Positions 17,116-24,315 of a stretch of DNA of 64,000 nt are shown piece by piece. The notes beneath the pieces were generated by a model. It was not told the DNA's origin and did no database searches. It saw only the letters and a list, made by a program, of their open reading frames with translations. Location: assembly GCF_029167625.1 (NCBI RefSeq), contig NZ_CP119145.1, positions 3,720,001 through 3,784,000 of the forward strand, given 5' to 3'. The position numbers and the translations under genes were made by a program. This stretch comes from Streptomyces sp. AM 4-1-1. GTDB taxonomy: Bacteria > Actinomycetota > Actinomycetes > Streptomycetales > Streptomycetaceae. The stretch's first letter is position 1, and every line of letters starts with the position of its first letter.

Positions 17116-18672
17116 ATGAACCGCACACGTACGAACGACCGCTATTCCCGCTCGGGCGGCTCCGCCGGTTCGGCGGGTGGCTCCCGGCGCAGCGCGGGCG
17201 GCTACCGCTCGCAGGCCCCGTCGTCCCGCCAGGGCGCCCCGAACCGCTCCGGCGGCCCCAGCCGCTTCGGCGGCGGCCGACGCCCCGCGGTCCAGGGAGA
17301 GTTCGCGCTCCCCGTCACGATCACCCCGGCCCTGCCCGCCGCGGCGGCCTTCGCCGACCTGGACATGCCCGCGCCCCTCCTGGCGGCGCTCACCACCGAG
17401 GGCATGACCGTGCCGTTCCCGATCCAGGCGGCCACCCTGCCGAACTCGCTGGCCGGACGCGACGTCCTGGGCCGCGGCCGTACCGGTTCGGGCAAGACGC
17501 TCGCCTTCGGCCTGGCCCTGCTCGCCCGGACGGCCGGCCAGCGCGCCGAGCCCCGCAAGCCGCTCGCCCTGGTCCTCGTACCCACCAGGGAGCTGGCGCA
17601 GCAGGTCACCGACGCGCTCACCCCGTACGCCCGGTCGCTCAAGCTGCGACTGGCCACCGTCGTCGGCGGCATGTCGATCGGCCGCCAGGCCAGCGCGCTG
17701 CGCGGTGGCACCGAGGTCGTCGTCGCCACCCCCGGCCGGCTAAAGGACCTCATCGAGCGCGGCGACTGCCAGCTCGACCGGGTCGCCATCACCGTCCTCG
17801 ACGAGGCCGACCAGATGGCCGACATGGGCTTCATGCCGCAGGTCACCGAGCTGCTGGACAAGGTGCGCACGGGCGGGCAGCGAATGCTGTTCTCGGCCAC
17901 CCTCGACCGCAACGTCGATCTGCTGGTCCGCCGCTACCTCCACGACCCGGTCGTCCACTCGGTCGACCCGGCGGCGGGCGCGGTGACCACGATGGAACAC
18001 CACGTGCTGTACGTCCAGGGCGCGGACAAGTACGCCACCACGACCGAGATCGCGGCCCGCGACGGCCGGGTGATCATGTTCCTGGACACCAAGCACGCCG
18101 TGGACAAGCTCACCGACCACCTGCTGAAGAGCGGGGTACGGGCCGCGGCGCTGCACGGCGGCAAGTCCCAGCCGCAGCGCACCCGCACCCTGACCCGGTT
18201 CAAGACCGGCCACGTCACCGTGCTGGTGGCCACCAACGTCGCGGCGCGCGGCATCCACGTCGACAACCTGGACCTCGTGGTCAACGTCGACCCGCCGAGC
18301 GACCACAAGGACTACCTGCACCGCGGCGGCCGTACCGCCCGTGCCGGGGAGTCCGGCAGCGTCGTCACCCTGGTGCTGCCCAACCAGCGCCGCGAGATGA
18401 CCCGGCTGATGGCCGACGCGGGCATCACCCCGCAGATCGCCCAGGTCCGCTCCGGCGAGGCCGAGCTGAGCCGGATCACCGGCGCGCAGGCACCCTCGGG
18501 TGTCCCCGTCACGATCACCGCCCCGGTGACCGAGCGCGCCAAGGGCGGTGCCTCGTCGTCACGCGGCCGGCGCGGCCGTCCCACCCAGGCCCGCCGCTCG
18601 TCCGGCGGCGCGTCGCCCCAGGCGCGTACCGGCGCTCCGCAGCGCCGGACGTCGTACGGCAACGCCGCATAA
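17116..18672 (+). CDS. DEAD-box ATP-dependent RNA helicase
   Basis: A 518-residue protein. Residues 1-60 are a Ser/Gly/Arg-rich disordered tail. The helicase core carries the Q motif region (PFPIQAATLPNSLAGRD), motif I GRTGSGKT, Ia PTRELAQQ, Ib TPGRL, II DEAD (VLDEADQM), III SAT (LFSATLD), IV VIMFLDTKH, V ATNVAARGIHV and VI HRGGRTARAG, all intact. The C-terminus is again basic and Ser/Gly/Arg-rich, suited to RNA binding. Such helicases unwind RNA duplexes and help ribosome assembly or RNA turnover, often in the cold. It follows the cold shock gene with a 390-bp gap that holds the csp terminator and its own leader, and a hairpin follows directly after the stop. Confidence 0.95.
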   Translation: MNRTRTNDRYSRSGGSAGSAGGSRRSAGGYRSQAPSSRQGAPNRSGGPSRFGGGRRPAVQGEFALPVTITPALPAAAAFADLDMPAPLLAALTTEGMTVPFPIQAATLPNSLAGRDVLGRGRTGSGKTLAFGLALLARTAGQRAEPRKPLALVLVPTRELAQQVTDALTPYARSLKLRLATVVGGMSIGRQASALRGGTEVVVATPGRLKDLIERGDCQLDRVAITVLDEADQMADMGFMPQVTELLDKVRTGGQRMLFSATLDRNVDLLVRRYLHDPVVHSVDPAAGAVTTMEHHVLYVQGADKYATTTEIAARDGRVIMFLDTKHAVDKLTDHLLKSGVRAAALHGGKSQPQRTRTLTRFKTGHVTVLVATNVAARGIHVDNLDLVVNVDPPSDHKDYLHRGGRTARAGESGSVVTLVLPNQRREMTRLMADAGITPQIAQVRSGEAELSRITGAQAPSGVPVTITAPVTERAKGGASSSRGRRGRPTQARRSSGGASPQARTGAPQRRTSYGNAA

Positions 18673-18678
18673 CGGCTT

Positions 18679-18716
18679 CGGCCACGCCGGGGAGCGGGCG
18701 CTCCCCGGCGTGGCCG
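18679..18716 (+). terminator. Hairpin terminator after the helicase gene
   Basis: A perfect 18-bp inverted repeat, CGGCCACGCCGGGGAGCG with its complement, with a nominal 2-nt loop. It starts 7 bp after the helicase stop. No T-run follows, as is common in Streptomyces. Confidence 0.85.
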
Positions 18717-18801
18717 TACGTTCCGGACCGGCCGTCCGCGCCCGCCGCGGCCGGCCGGGTCCGTCCCCATCCGGTTCCCCCTCCGACCCTGTTGAGGCAC
18801 T

Positions 18802-19110
18802 ATGCGCTGTGTCATCGCCCGTTTCCCCTTCGACCTGTTCAAGAGCGAGGTGCTGGATGCGATGAAGGGCATCAAGCCCGAGCCCGTGACGGGTGACTCG
18901 GTGACCATCGGCCGCCGCGTCTTCCCGGTCAAGCAGGTCGGGGAAGTGATCACCCGGCAGGACCGCCGCGACTTCACCTCCGGTGAGGTCGTCAGGGCCC
19001 TGACCCGTCTCGGCTTCACCTGCACCACCGTCGCCGCACCGGCCCCGGTCGTCCCGCCCACCCCGCTGGAGACGGCGTCGGCGATGCTCGGAACCCCGGC
19101 GGACGCCTGA
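18802..19110 (+). CDS. Conserved small protein of unknown function
   Basis: A 102-residue soluble protein starting MRCVIARFPFDLFKSEVLDAM, with a basic middle (GDSVTIGRRVFPVKQVGEVITRQ) and a Pro/Ala-rich end. I recall similar short proteins behind DEAD-box helicase genes in Streptomyces genomes, but no function is known to me. The start ATG at 18802 has GAGG about 5 nt upstream. Sites on both sides are terminators, so it is probably its own transcript or a read-through product of the helicase unit. The regular coding bias and the flanking hairpins support a real gene. Confidence 0.7.
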   Translation: MRCVIARFPFDLFKSEVLDAMKGIKPEPVTGDSVTIGRRVFPVKQVGEVITRQDRRDFTSGEVVRALTRLGFTCTTVAAPAPVVPPTPLETASAMLGTPADA

Positions 19111-19154
19111 CGGACGGACCGCGACCCCTCCGGGTCGGACCGTCGGTCATGTCC

Positions 19155-19197
19155 TGTGAAGCCCCCGGCCCTCGTGGCCGGGGGCTTCACACGTTTT
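19155..19197 (+). terminator. Hairpin terminator
   Basis: A perfect inverted repeat, TGTGAAGCCCCCGGCC with its complement, around the loop CTCGT, followed by CGTTTTCGC. It ends the small-protein transcript. Confidence 0.9.
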
Positions 19198-19330
19198 CGC
19201 ACCCCCCGTGGCCCGCCGGTCCGCGCACGGGTACGGGCGCCGAGTTGCGAGTGGCGGGCGACCCCGGACGATGGCAGGTGGGGCGCTTCTCCGTGGCCCC
19301 GCCCGCACACCCAGTGACAGGACTCCCGCC

Positions 19331-20299
19331 ATGGCCCACCTGCCCGCGCCGCCCGCCCCCGTCCTGGAGCCCGCCGCGAGGGAACTCGCCGAGGCCACCG
19401 CGCCCCACCCCCGGATCTACGAGGTCCCGCCCGAGCGGGGCCGCCACATCCTCGCGGGTCTCCAGTCCGGCGAGGACGTCGACAAGCCGGAGGTCGACGA
19501 GGAGTGGGTGACCGTGGACACCGGGGAGTACGGCCGGGTACGGGTACGGATCGTCCGGCCCGCGGGCGTCGGCGGCGACCTCCCCGTCATCCTGTTCGTC
19601 CACGGCGCCGGATGGGTCTTCGGCGACGAGAACACCCACGACCGGCTCGTCCGCGAACTGGCCGTCGGAGCGAACGCGGCACTGGTCTTCCCCGTGTACG
19701 ACAGGGCGCCCGAGGCGCGCTACCCGACCCAGATCGAGCAGAACCACGCCGTCGCCGCCTGGATCGCCACCCAGGGCACGGACCAGGGCCTGGACCCCAC
19801 CCGCATCGCGGTCTGCGGCGACTCCGTCGGCGGCAACATGGCGACCGTCCTCGCCCTGATGGCCAAGGAGCGGGGAACCGTCCGGTTCAGGGCCCAGGTG
19901 CTGCTGTACCCGGTCACCGACGCGGACTTCGGGACGGCCTCGTACCGCCGGTTCGAGGACGGCCACTACCTCACCCGGGACGGAATGATCTGGTTCTGGG
20001 ACCAGTACACGACCGACCCCGCCCAGCGCGCCGAGCCCTACGCCTCACCGCTGCGCGCGAGCCTCGACCAGTTGCGCGGTCTGCCGCCGACCCTGGTGAT
20101 CACCGGGGAGGCCGATGTGCTGCGCGACGAGGGCGAGGCGTACGCGGCGAGGCTGCGGGAAGCGGGCGTGGAGGTCACGGCGGTACGCGTCCTGGGCGTG
20201 GTCCACGACTTCCTGATGCTGGACAGCCTCCGCGACTGCCGGGGCACGGCCGTGGCGCGCGAACTGGCGACGGGGGCGCTGCGGCGGGCGCTGGCGTGA
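19331..20299 (+). CDS. Alpha/beta hydrolase (HSL-type esterase/lipase)
   Basis: A 322-residue protein of the hormone-sensitive lipase group. The oxyanion-hole motif reads HGAGW (about residue 92; family HGGGW), the nucleophile elbow is GDSVGGN (about residue 159, Ser as nucleophile), the acidic residue is expected in TGEADVLRDEG (about 258) and the histidine in VVHDF (about 290). These enzymes hydrolyse short-chain esters. The ATG at 19331 follows AGGA by 8 nt; an open frame from 19208 is Arg/Gly-rich noise. It stands alone between a terminator and a repeat-rich gap. Confidence 0.88.
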   Translation: MAHLPAPPAPVLEPAARELAEATAPHPRIYEVPPERGRHILAGLQSGEDVDKPEVDEEWVTVDTGEYGRVRVRIVRPAGVGGDLPVILFVHGAGWVFGDENTHDRLVRELAVGANAALVFPVYDRAPEARYPTQIEQNHAVAAWIATQGTDQGLDPTRIAVCGDSVGGNMATVLALMAKERGTVRFRAQVLLYPVTDADFGTASYRRFEDGHYLTRDGMIWFWDQYTTDPAQRAEPYASPLRASLDQLRGLPPTLVITGEADVLRDEGEAYAARLREAGVEVTAVRVLGVVHDFLMLDSLRDCRGTAVARELATGALRRALA

Positions 20300-20458
20300 G
20301 GCCCTTCACGCGTCGCCGTCGGCCCCGCGCTCACGTGTCGCTGTTCGAGCCCGCGCTCACGCGTCTTCACGTGTCGCTGTTCGCCCCCGCGCTCACGCCT
20401 CTTCACGCGCCGCCGTTGCCCCCGACTGCCGCCCGTCGGCCATCGCCCGTCGGGCCCG
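20300..20458. repeat. Imperfect direct repeats between convergent genes
   Basis: Two to three copies of a roughly 50-bp unit, TCACGTGTCGCTGTTCG followed by CCCGCGCTCACGC and CTCTTCACG, lie between the esterase and the convergent cyclic-nucleotide-binding gene. No gene is seen. Confidence 0.6.
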
Positions 20459-20923
20459 TCACACGTCGAGATCGTCGTCCGCCTGCGGCCCGTACAGCTG
20501 GAGCAGTCGGCTCCTGGTCCCGTACAGACGTCCCGCCACCGTCTCGGCGACGTACCTGTACACCGCGCGGCCCAGCACCGGGTCGTCCTCGCACAGGTCC
20601 CGGACGGCGGCGGCGTCGAACTCCGCCGCCCACACCGGGTGGACCACCTGCGCGCCCAGGTGCCACAGGTGCGGGGGGAAGAGCCACGACCAGCCCAGCA
20701 TGTCGTCGCGGCCGAGCGTTTCGACGACCACGGCCCGGCGACCCGGGACATGGATGTCGACCTCGACCTGTCCGGAGTGGATGACCCAGAACCGGTCGGC
20801 CTTGCGGCCCTCCTCGAAGACCCGGGCGCCCCGGGGGAGCGAGACCTCGTGGGTGGCCTCGGCCAGCAGCCGTTCCCGTCCCTCCGGGGGGAGCGCGTCG
20901 AGCAGGCTCCTGTTCGTCGTCAT
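20459..20923 (-). CDS. Cyclic-nucleotide-binding domain protein
   Basis: A 154-residue protein made of one CRP-like cNMP-binding beta barrel: LLDALPPEGRERLLAEAT start, FEEGRKADRFWVIHSGQVEVDI, then DDMLGWSWLF in the position of the phosphate-binding cassette and a C-terminal helix. It lacks the helix-turn-helix of true CRP regulators, so it is a stand-alone sensor. The phosphate-binding arginine of the cassette is not evident (GWSWLFPP), so it may not bind cAMP. The ATG at 20923 has GGAGG 5 nt upstream and is preferred over the ATG at 20935. It is divergent from the GH65 region. Confidence 0.8.
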   Translation of the reverse strand: MTTNRSLLDALPPEGRERLLAEATHEVSLPRGARVFEEGRKADRFWVIHSGQVEVDIHVPGRRAVVVETLGRDDMLGWSWLFPPHLWHLGAQVVHPVWAAEFDAAAVRDLCEDDPVLGRAVYRYVAETVAGRLYGTRSRLLQLYGPQADDDLDV

Positions 20924-21068
20924 GGCGTCCTCCATTCGGGGCGGTACCGCCTGATATCAACGATATGGGGTGTTCGGCGGGACTGCGCGGCCGTGCTCCG
21001 TACGGCTCCGGGAGTGTGAAGGGCGTCCCCGTGGGCACATACCCGGATACCGCCAGGAGGTGATGGCA

Positions 21069-21164
21069 GTGGGCCGTATCAAGATCGTCCGCCGTCCGCA
21101 GGTCCCTTCGCGTCCGCCGCCCCTTGATCTGCGCAGCCCTTCGGGCCGCCCCCTGCCGTACTGA
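21069..21164 (+). CDS. Possible 31-residue peptide with a perfect ribosome-binding site
   Basis: The sequence AGGAGGTGATGGCA precedes a GTG at 21069; AGGAGGTGAT is an exact match to the 3' end of 16S rRNA, 8 nt before this start. The frame encodes a short basic, proline-rich peptide (begins VGRIKIVRRPQVP, ends SGRPLPY) and stops at 21164. It lies in the 410-bp gap before the GH65 gene. No homologue is known to me. It could be a leader peptide or a small regulatory protein, or the ribosome-binding site may be coincidental. Confidence 0.35.
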   Translation: MGRIKIVRRPQVPSRPPPLDLRSPSGRPLPY

Positions 21165-21346
21165 ACCGACGGTCCGGGGACACGAGCGGGCCCCGTCGCC
21201 GCACCGGCCGGGTTCTCGGCTGCCCGCCTGCCCGCCCGCCGCGCCGCGTTCGAGGGCGCGTGCGTGCCACGGCATGCCCGTCCGGCCCGGCCGTGGTGCC
21301 ATGAAGCCGTGGTGCCAAGAAGGGGCGACCCTGCTGGGGAGAGTCG

Positions 21347-23977
21347 ATGAAGCCCATGACACAGGCCTGGACGTGGTCGTACGAGGGGTACGACCCCGAG
21401 AAGGAGCGGCTTCGCGAGGCGTTGTGCACGCTCGGCAACGGCTACTTCGCCACGCGCGGCGCCGCCACCGAGACGCCCGTGGGCCCCTCGCACTACCCCG
21501 GCACCTACGCCGCGGGCTGCTACAACCGGCTGACCTCCACGGTCGCTGGCCGGCAGGTCGAGAACGAGGACATGGTCAACCTGCCGAACTGGCTGCCCCT
21601 GCGCTACCGCATGTGCCCGGCCGACGCCGATCCGGGCCCGTGGCTCTCGCCCGACCATCCCCAGCTGGTGGAGTACCGCCAGAGCCTGGACCTGCGCGGC
21701 GCCACACTCACCCGCCGGGCCGTCTACGCGGACCCGGCCGGGCGCCGGCTCGACGTGGAACAGCGGCGCCTGGTCCACATGGGCGACCCGCACCTGGCCG
21801 CCCTGCACACGTCGTTCACCCCCGAGGGGTGGTCGGGCGCGGTGGAGGTGGAGTCCGGGATCGACGGCGACGTACGCAACACCGGGGTCGTCCGATACGC
21901 CGACCTGGCGAACCTGCACCTCACCGCCTGGGACACCGGCGCCGAGCCTGACGACCGCGCCGACCGCGACGACCGCGACGACACGGTGTGGCTGCGCTGC
22001 CGCACCTCGGAGTCCGAGATCGGCGTCGCGCTCGCCGCACGGACCGTCGCCGCCCCCGCGCCCCCCGAAGCGCCACGGACCCGGCTCACCGACCGGGGCG
22101 CGTACCAGGTGCTGACGCTGCCGGTCGGACCCGGGGCCGGGGTGGTCGTCGAGAAGACGGTCGCCCTGTACACCTCCCGTGACCCGGCGATCGGCAGCCC
22201 GGTCCGGGCGGCCCTCGGAGCCGTACGCAGGGCCCCGGACTTCACCGGGCTGCTGGCCTCGCACCACCGGGCCTGGGAGCACCTGTGGCGGCAGGCCCGC
22301 CTCGAAGTCCCCGGCGAGCCCGGCCGGATTCTCCGGCTGCACCTCTTCCACGTCCTCCAGACCCTCTCCCCGCACACCGCCGAACTGGACGTCGGGGTCC
22401 CGGCCAGGGGGCTGCACGGCGAGGCGTACCGGGGGCACGTCTTCTGGGACGAGCTGTTCGTCCTGCCGTTCCTGAACCTGCACTTCCCCGAGGTGTCCCG
22501 GGCGCTGATCGGCTACCGCCACCGCAGGCTGCCCGCCGCCTGCGAGGCGGCGCGCGAGGCCGGTCGGAGCGGCGCGATGTACCCGTGGCAGAGCGCCGGA
22601 GACGGCCGCGAGGAGACCCAGGAGCTCCACCTCAACCCGCACTCGGGGCGCTGGCTCCCCGACAACTCCCGGTTGCAGCACCACGTCGGCTCGGCGGTCG
22701 CGTACAACGTCTGGCAGTACTGCCAGGCCAGCGGGGACACGGAGTTCCTGCACACCAAGGGCGCCGAGACGCTGCTCCAGATCGCCAGGTTCTGGGCGAG
22801 CCGCGCCGAGTGGGACGGATCGCTCGGCCGGTACCGCATCCGGGGGGTGGTCGGCCCCGACGAGTACCACGACGCCTACCCGGACGCGGAGACCCCGGGC
22901 CTCGACGACAACGCGTACACGAACGTCATGGCCGCCTGGGTGCTGGCGCGGGCCGGTGAACTGCACCGCGCGCTGCCGGACACCTGCCGGGGGTGGGTGT
23001 GCGACCAGATCCAGCTGGCCCCCGAGGAAGTGGAACGCTGGGACGACATCGCGCACCGGCTGCACGTGCCGTACCACCGGGGCGTGATCAGCCAGTTCGC
23101 CGGTTACGGGGAGCTGGCCGAGCTGGACTGGGAGGGATACCGGAAGCGGTACGGGGACATCCGGCGGCTGGACCGCATCCTGGAGGCGGAGGGCGACACC
23201 CCCAACCGCTACCAGGCGTCGAAGCAGGCCGATGTGCTGATGCTCGGCTACCTCTTCTCACCGGCCGAACTCGCGGGCGTCTTCCGGCAGCTCGGTCATG
23301 TGCTCGACGACGACGTGTGGCGCACGACCGTCGACCACTACCTGGCGCGTACGAGTCACGGCTCCACGCTCAGCGCCCTGGTGCACGCCTGGGTGCTGGC
23401 CCGGGTCCGGCGGGACGACGCGTGGGCGTACTGCGAGGAGGCCCTGATCGGGGACGTCGCCGACATCCAGGGCGGCACCACGGAGGAGGGCATCCACCTG
23501 GGCGCGATGGCGGGCACCCTCGACTTCGTACAACGCGGCCTGACCGGCCTGGAGACCCGGGACGACGCGCTGTGGCTGTCCCCGGCGACACTGCCGCAGC
23601 TGTCGAAGTTCGGGGTACGCATCCGGTACCGCCACCACTGGGACGTGGACCTGAGCCTGCGCGCCCAGAGCCTGCGGATCGCGGTGCCGGACGGGAGCGA
23701 GGGCGCGCGCGGCGGACCGGGGGCGGCGGGCGGGGCGCCGAAGGGGACGCGGGACGCCGGATCGCGGGGCGGTCGGCGGGACGGGGCGCGGGACGCCGGA
23801 TCGCGGGGCGGTCGGCGGGACGGGGCGCGGGACGCCGGATCGCGGGACGGTCGGCGGGGCGGGGCGCGGGACGCGGGGGCCGATGACGTACGGGACGCGG
23901 TGCGGGTGGTCCTCGACGGGCGCTCGTTCACGATCGCGCCGGGCACGGCCCGCCGGCTCGACCTGCCCGACACCTGA
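21347..23977 (+). CDS. Glycoside hydrolase family 65 protein (maltose/trehalose/kojibiose phosphorylase-like)
   Basis: An 876-residue protein with the GH65 domain order: N-terminal beta-sandwich (about 10-270; LREALCTLGNGYFATRGA), linker, catalytic (alpha/alpha)6 barrel (about 310-690; GHVFWDELFVLPF, MYPWQSAGDG) and C-terminal beta domain. The general acid is expected in GVVGPDEYHD (about residue 505). The phosphate-binding features of phosphorylases are visible as KQADVLML and TSHGSTLS. Such enzymes reversibly split alpha-linked disaccharides with phosphate to give glucose 1-phosphate. The start has GGGGAGAG upstream. An unusual 39-bp tandem repeat extends the C-terminal domain (about residues 803-845). 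Substrate specificity cannot be read from the sequence. Confidence 0.88.
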   Translation: MKPMTQAWTWSYEGYDPEKERLREALCTLGNGYFATRGAATETPVGPSHYPGTYAAGCYNRLTSTVAGRQVENEDMVNLPNWLPLRYRMCPADADPGPWLSPDHPQLVEYRQSLDLRGATLTRRAVYADPAGRRLDVEQRRLVHMGDPHLAALHTSFTPEGWSGAVEVESGIDGDVRNTGVVRYADLANLHLTAWDTGAEPDDRADRDDRDDTVWLRCRTSESEIGVALAARTVAAPAPPEAPRTRLTDRGAYQVLTLPVGPGAGVVVEKTVALYTSRDPAIGSPVRAALGAVRRAPDFTGLLASHHRAWEHLWRQARLEVPGEPGRILRLHLFHVLQTLSPHTAELDVGVPARGLHGEAYRGHVFWDELFVLPFLNLHFPEVSRALIGYRHRRLPAACEAAREAGRSGAMYPWQSAGDGREETQELHLNPHSGRWLPDNSRLQHHVGSAVAYNVWQYCQASGDTEFLHTKGAETLLQIARFWASRAEWDGSLGRYRIRGVVGPDEYHDAYPDAETPGLDDNAYTNVMAAWVLARAGELHRALPDTCRGWVCDQIQLAPEEVERWDDIAHRLHVPYHRGVISQFAGYGELAELDWEGYRKRYGDIRRLDRILEAEGDTPNRYQASKQADVLMLGYLFSPAELAGVFRQLGHVLDDDVWRTTVDHYLARTSHGSTLSALVHAWVLARVRRDDAWAYCEEALIGDVADIQGGTTEEGIHLGAMAGTLDFVQRGLTGLETRDDALWLSPATLPQLSKFGVRIRYRHHWDVDLSLRAQSLRIAVPDGSEGARGGPGAAGGAPKGTRDAGSRGGRRDGARDAGSRGGRRDGARDAGSRDGRRGGARDAGADDVRDAVRVVLDGRSFTIAPGTARRLDLPDT
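23753..23880 (+). repeat. 39-bp tandem repeat inside the GH65 gene
   Basis: Three full copies (23753, 23792 and 23831) plus a partial one of a 39-bp unit that keeps frame and encodes DAGSRGGRRDGAR. The first two copies are identical; the third has two substitutions. It inserts an Arg/Gly-rich loop into the last beta domain of the enzyme, most likely by replication slippage. Confidence 0.9.
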
Positions 23978-24176
23978 ACGCGCCGGATCAGTTGCCTGCG
24001 GCCACCGTCCGTCCGGGGCCCGCGGCGGCCCGCGGTCCGCACGACGAGTGACCCGCGCACGGGCCGGATCACCGCCCTGCACGGTCCCTGGCGGGTCAGC
24101 GGGTCAGCGGGTCAGCGGATCGGCGGTCAGCGGATCGGCGGACTGACGGACCGGCGGACCGACGGGCCGGTCCGAC

Positions 24177-24225
24177 GGTACGGGCCCGGTGCGCGTCGCG
24201 ACCGACCGCGCACCGGGCCCGTACC
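24177..24225. terminator. Bidirectional hairpin between GH65 and transketolase genes
   Basis: A perfect 19-bp inverted repeat, GGTACGGGCCCGGTGCGCG with its complement, and an 11-nt loop, in the 340-bp gap between convergent genes. The left part of this gap (about 24090-24140) has short direct repeats GCGGGTCA/GCGGATCGGCGG; no gene is seen in it. Confidence 0.85.
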
Positions 24226-24315
24226 TCTGCCCGTTCACCTTCTCCCGCTCTCGCTCGTTCCCCGATCCCCGACTCCCATTCCCGATCACTCACCGGGGCA
24301 GGTCACCCGGTCAGG

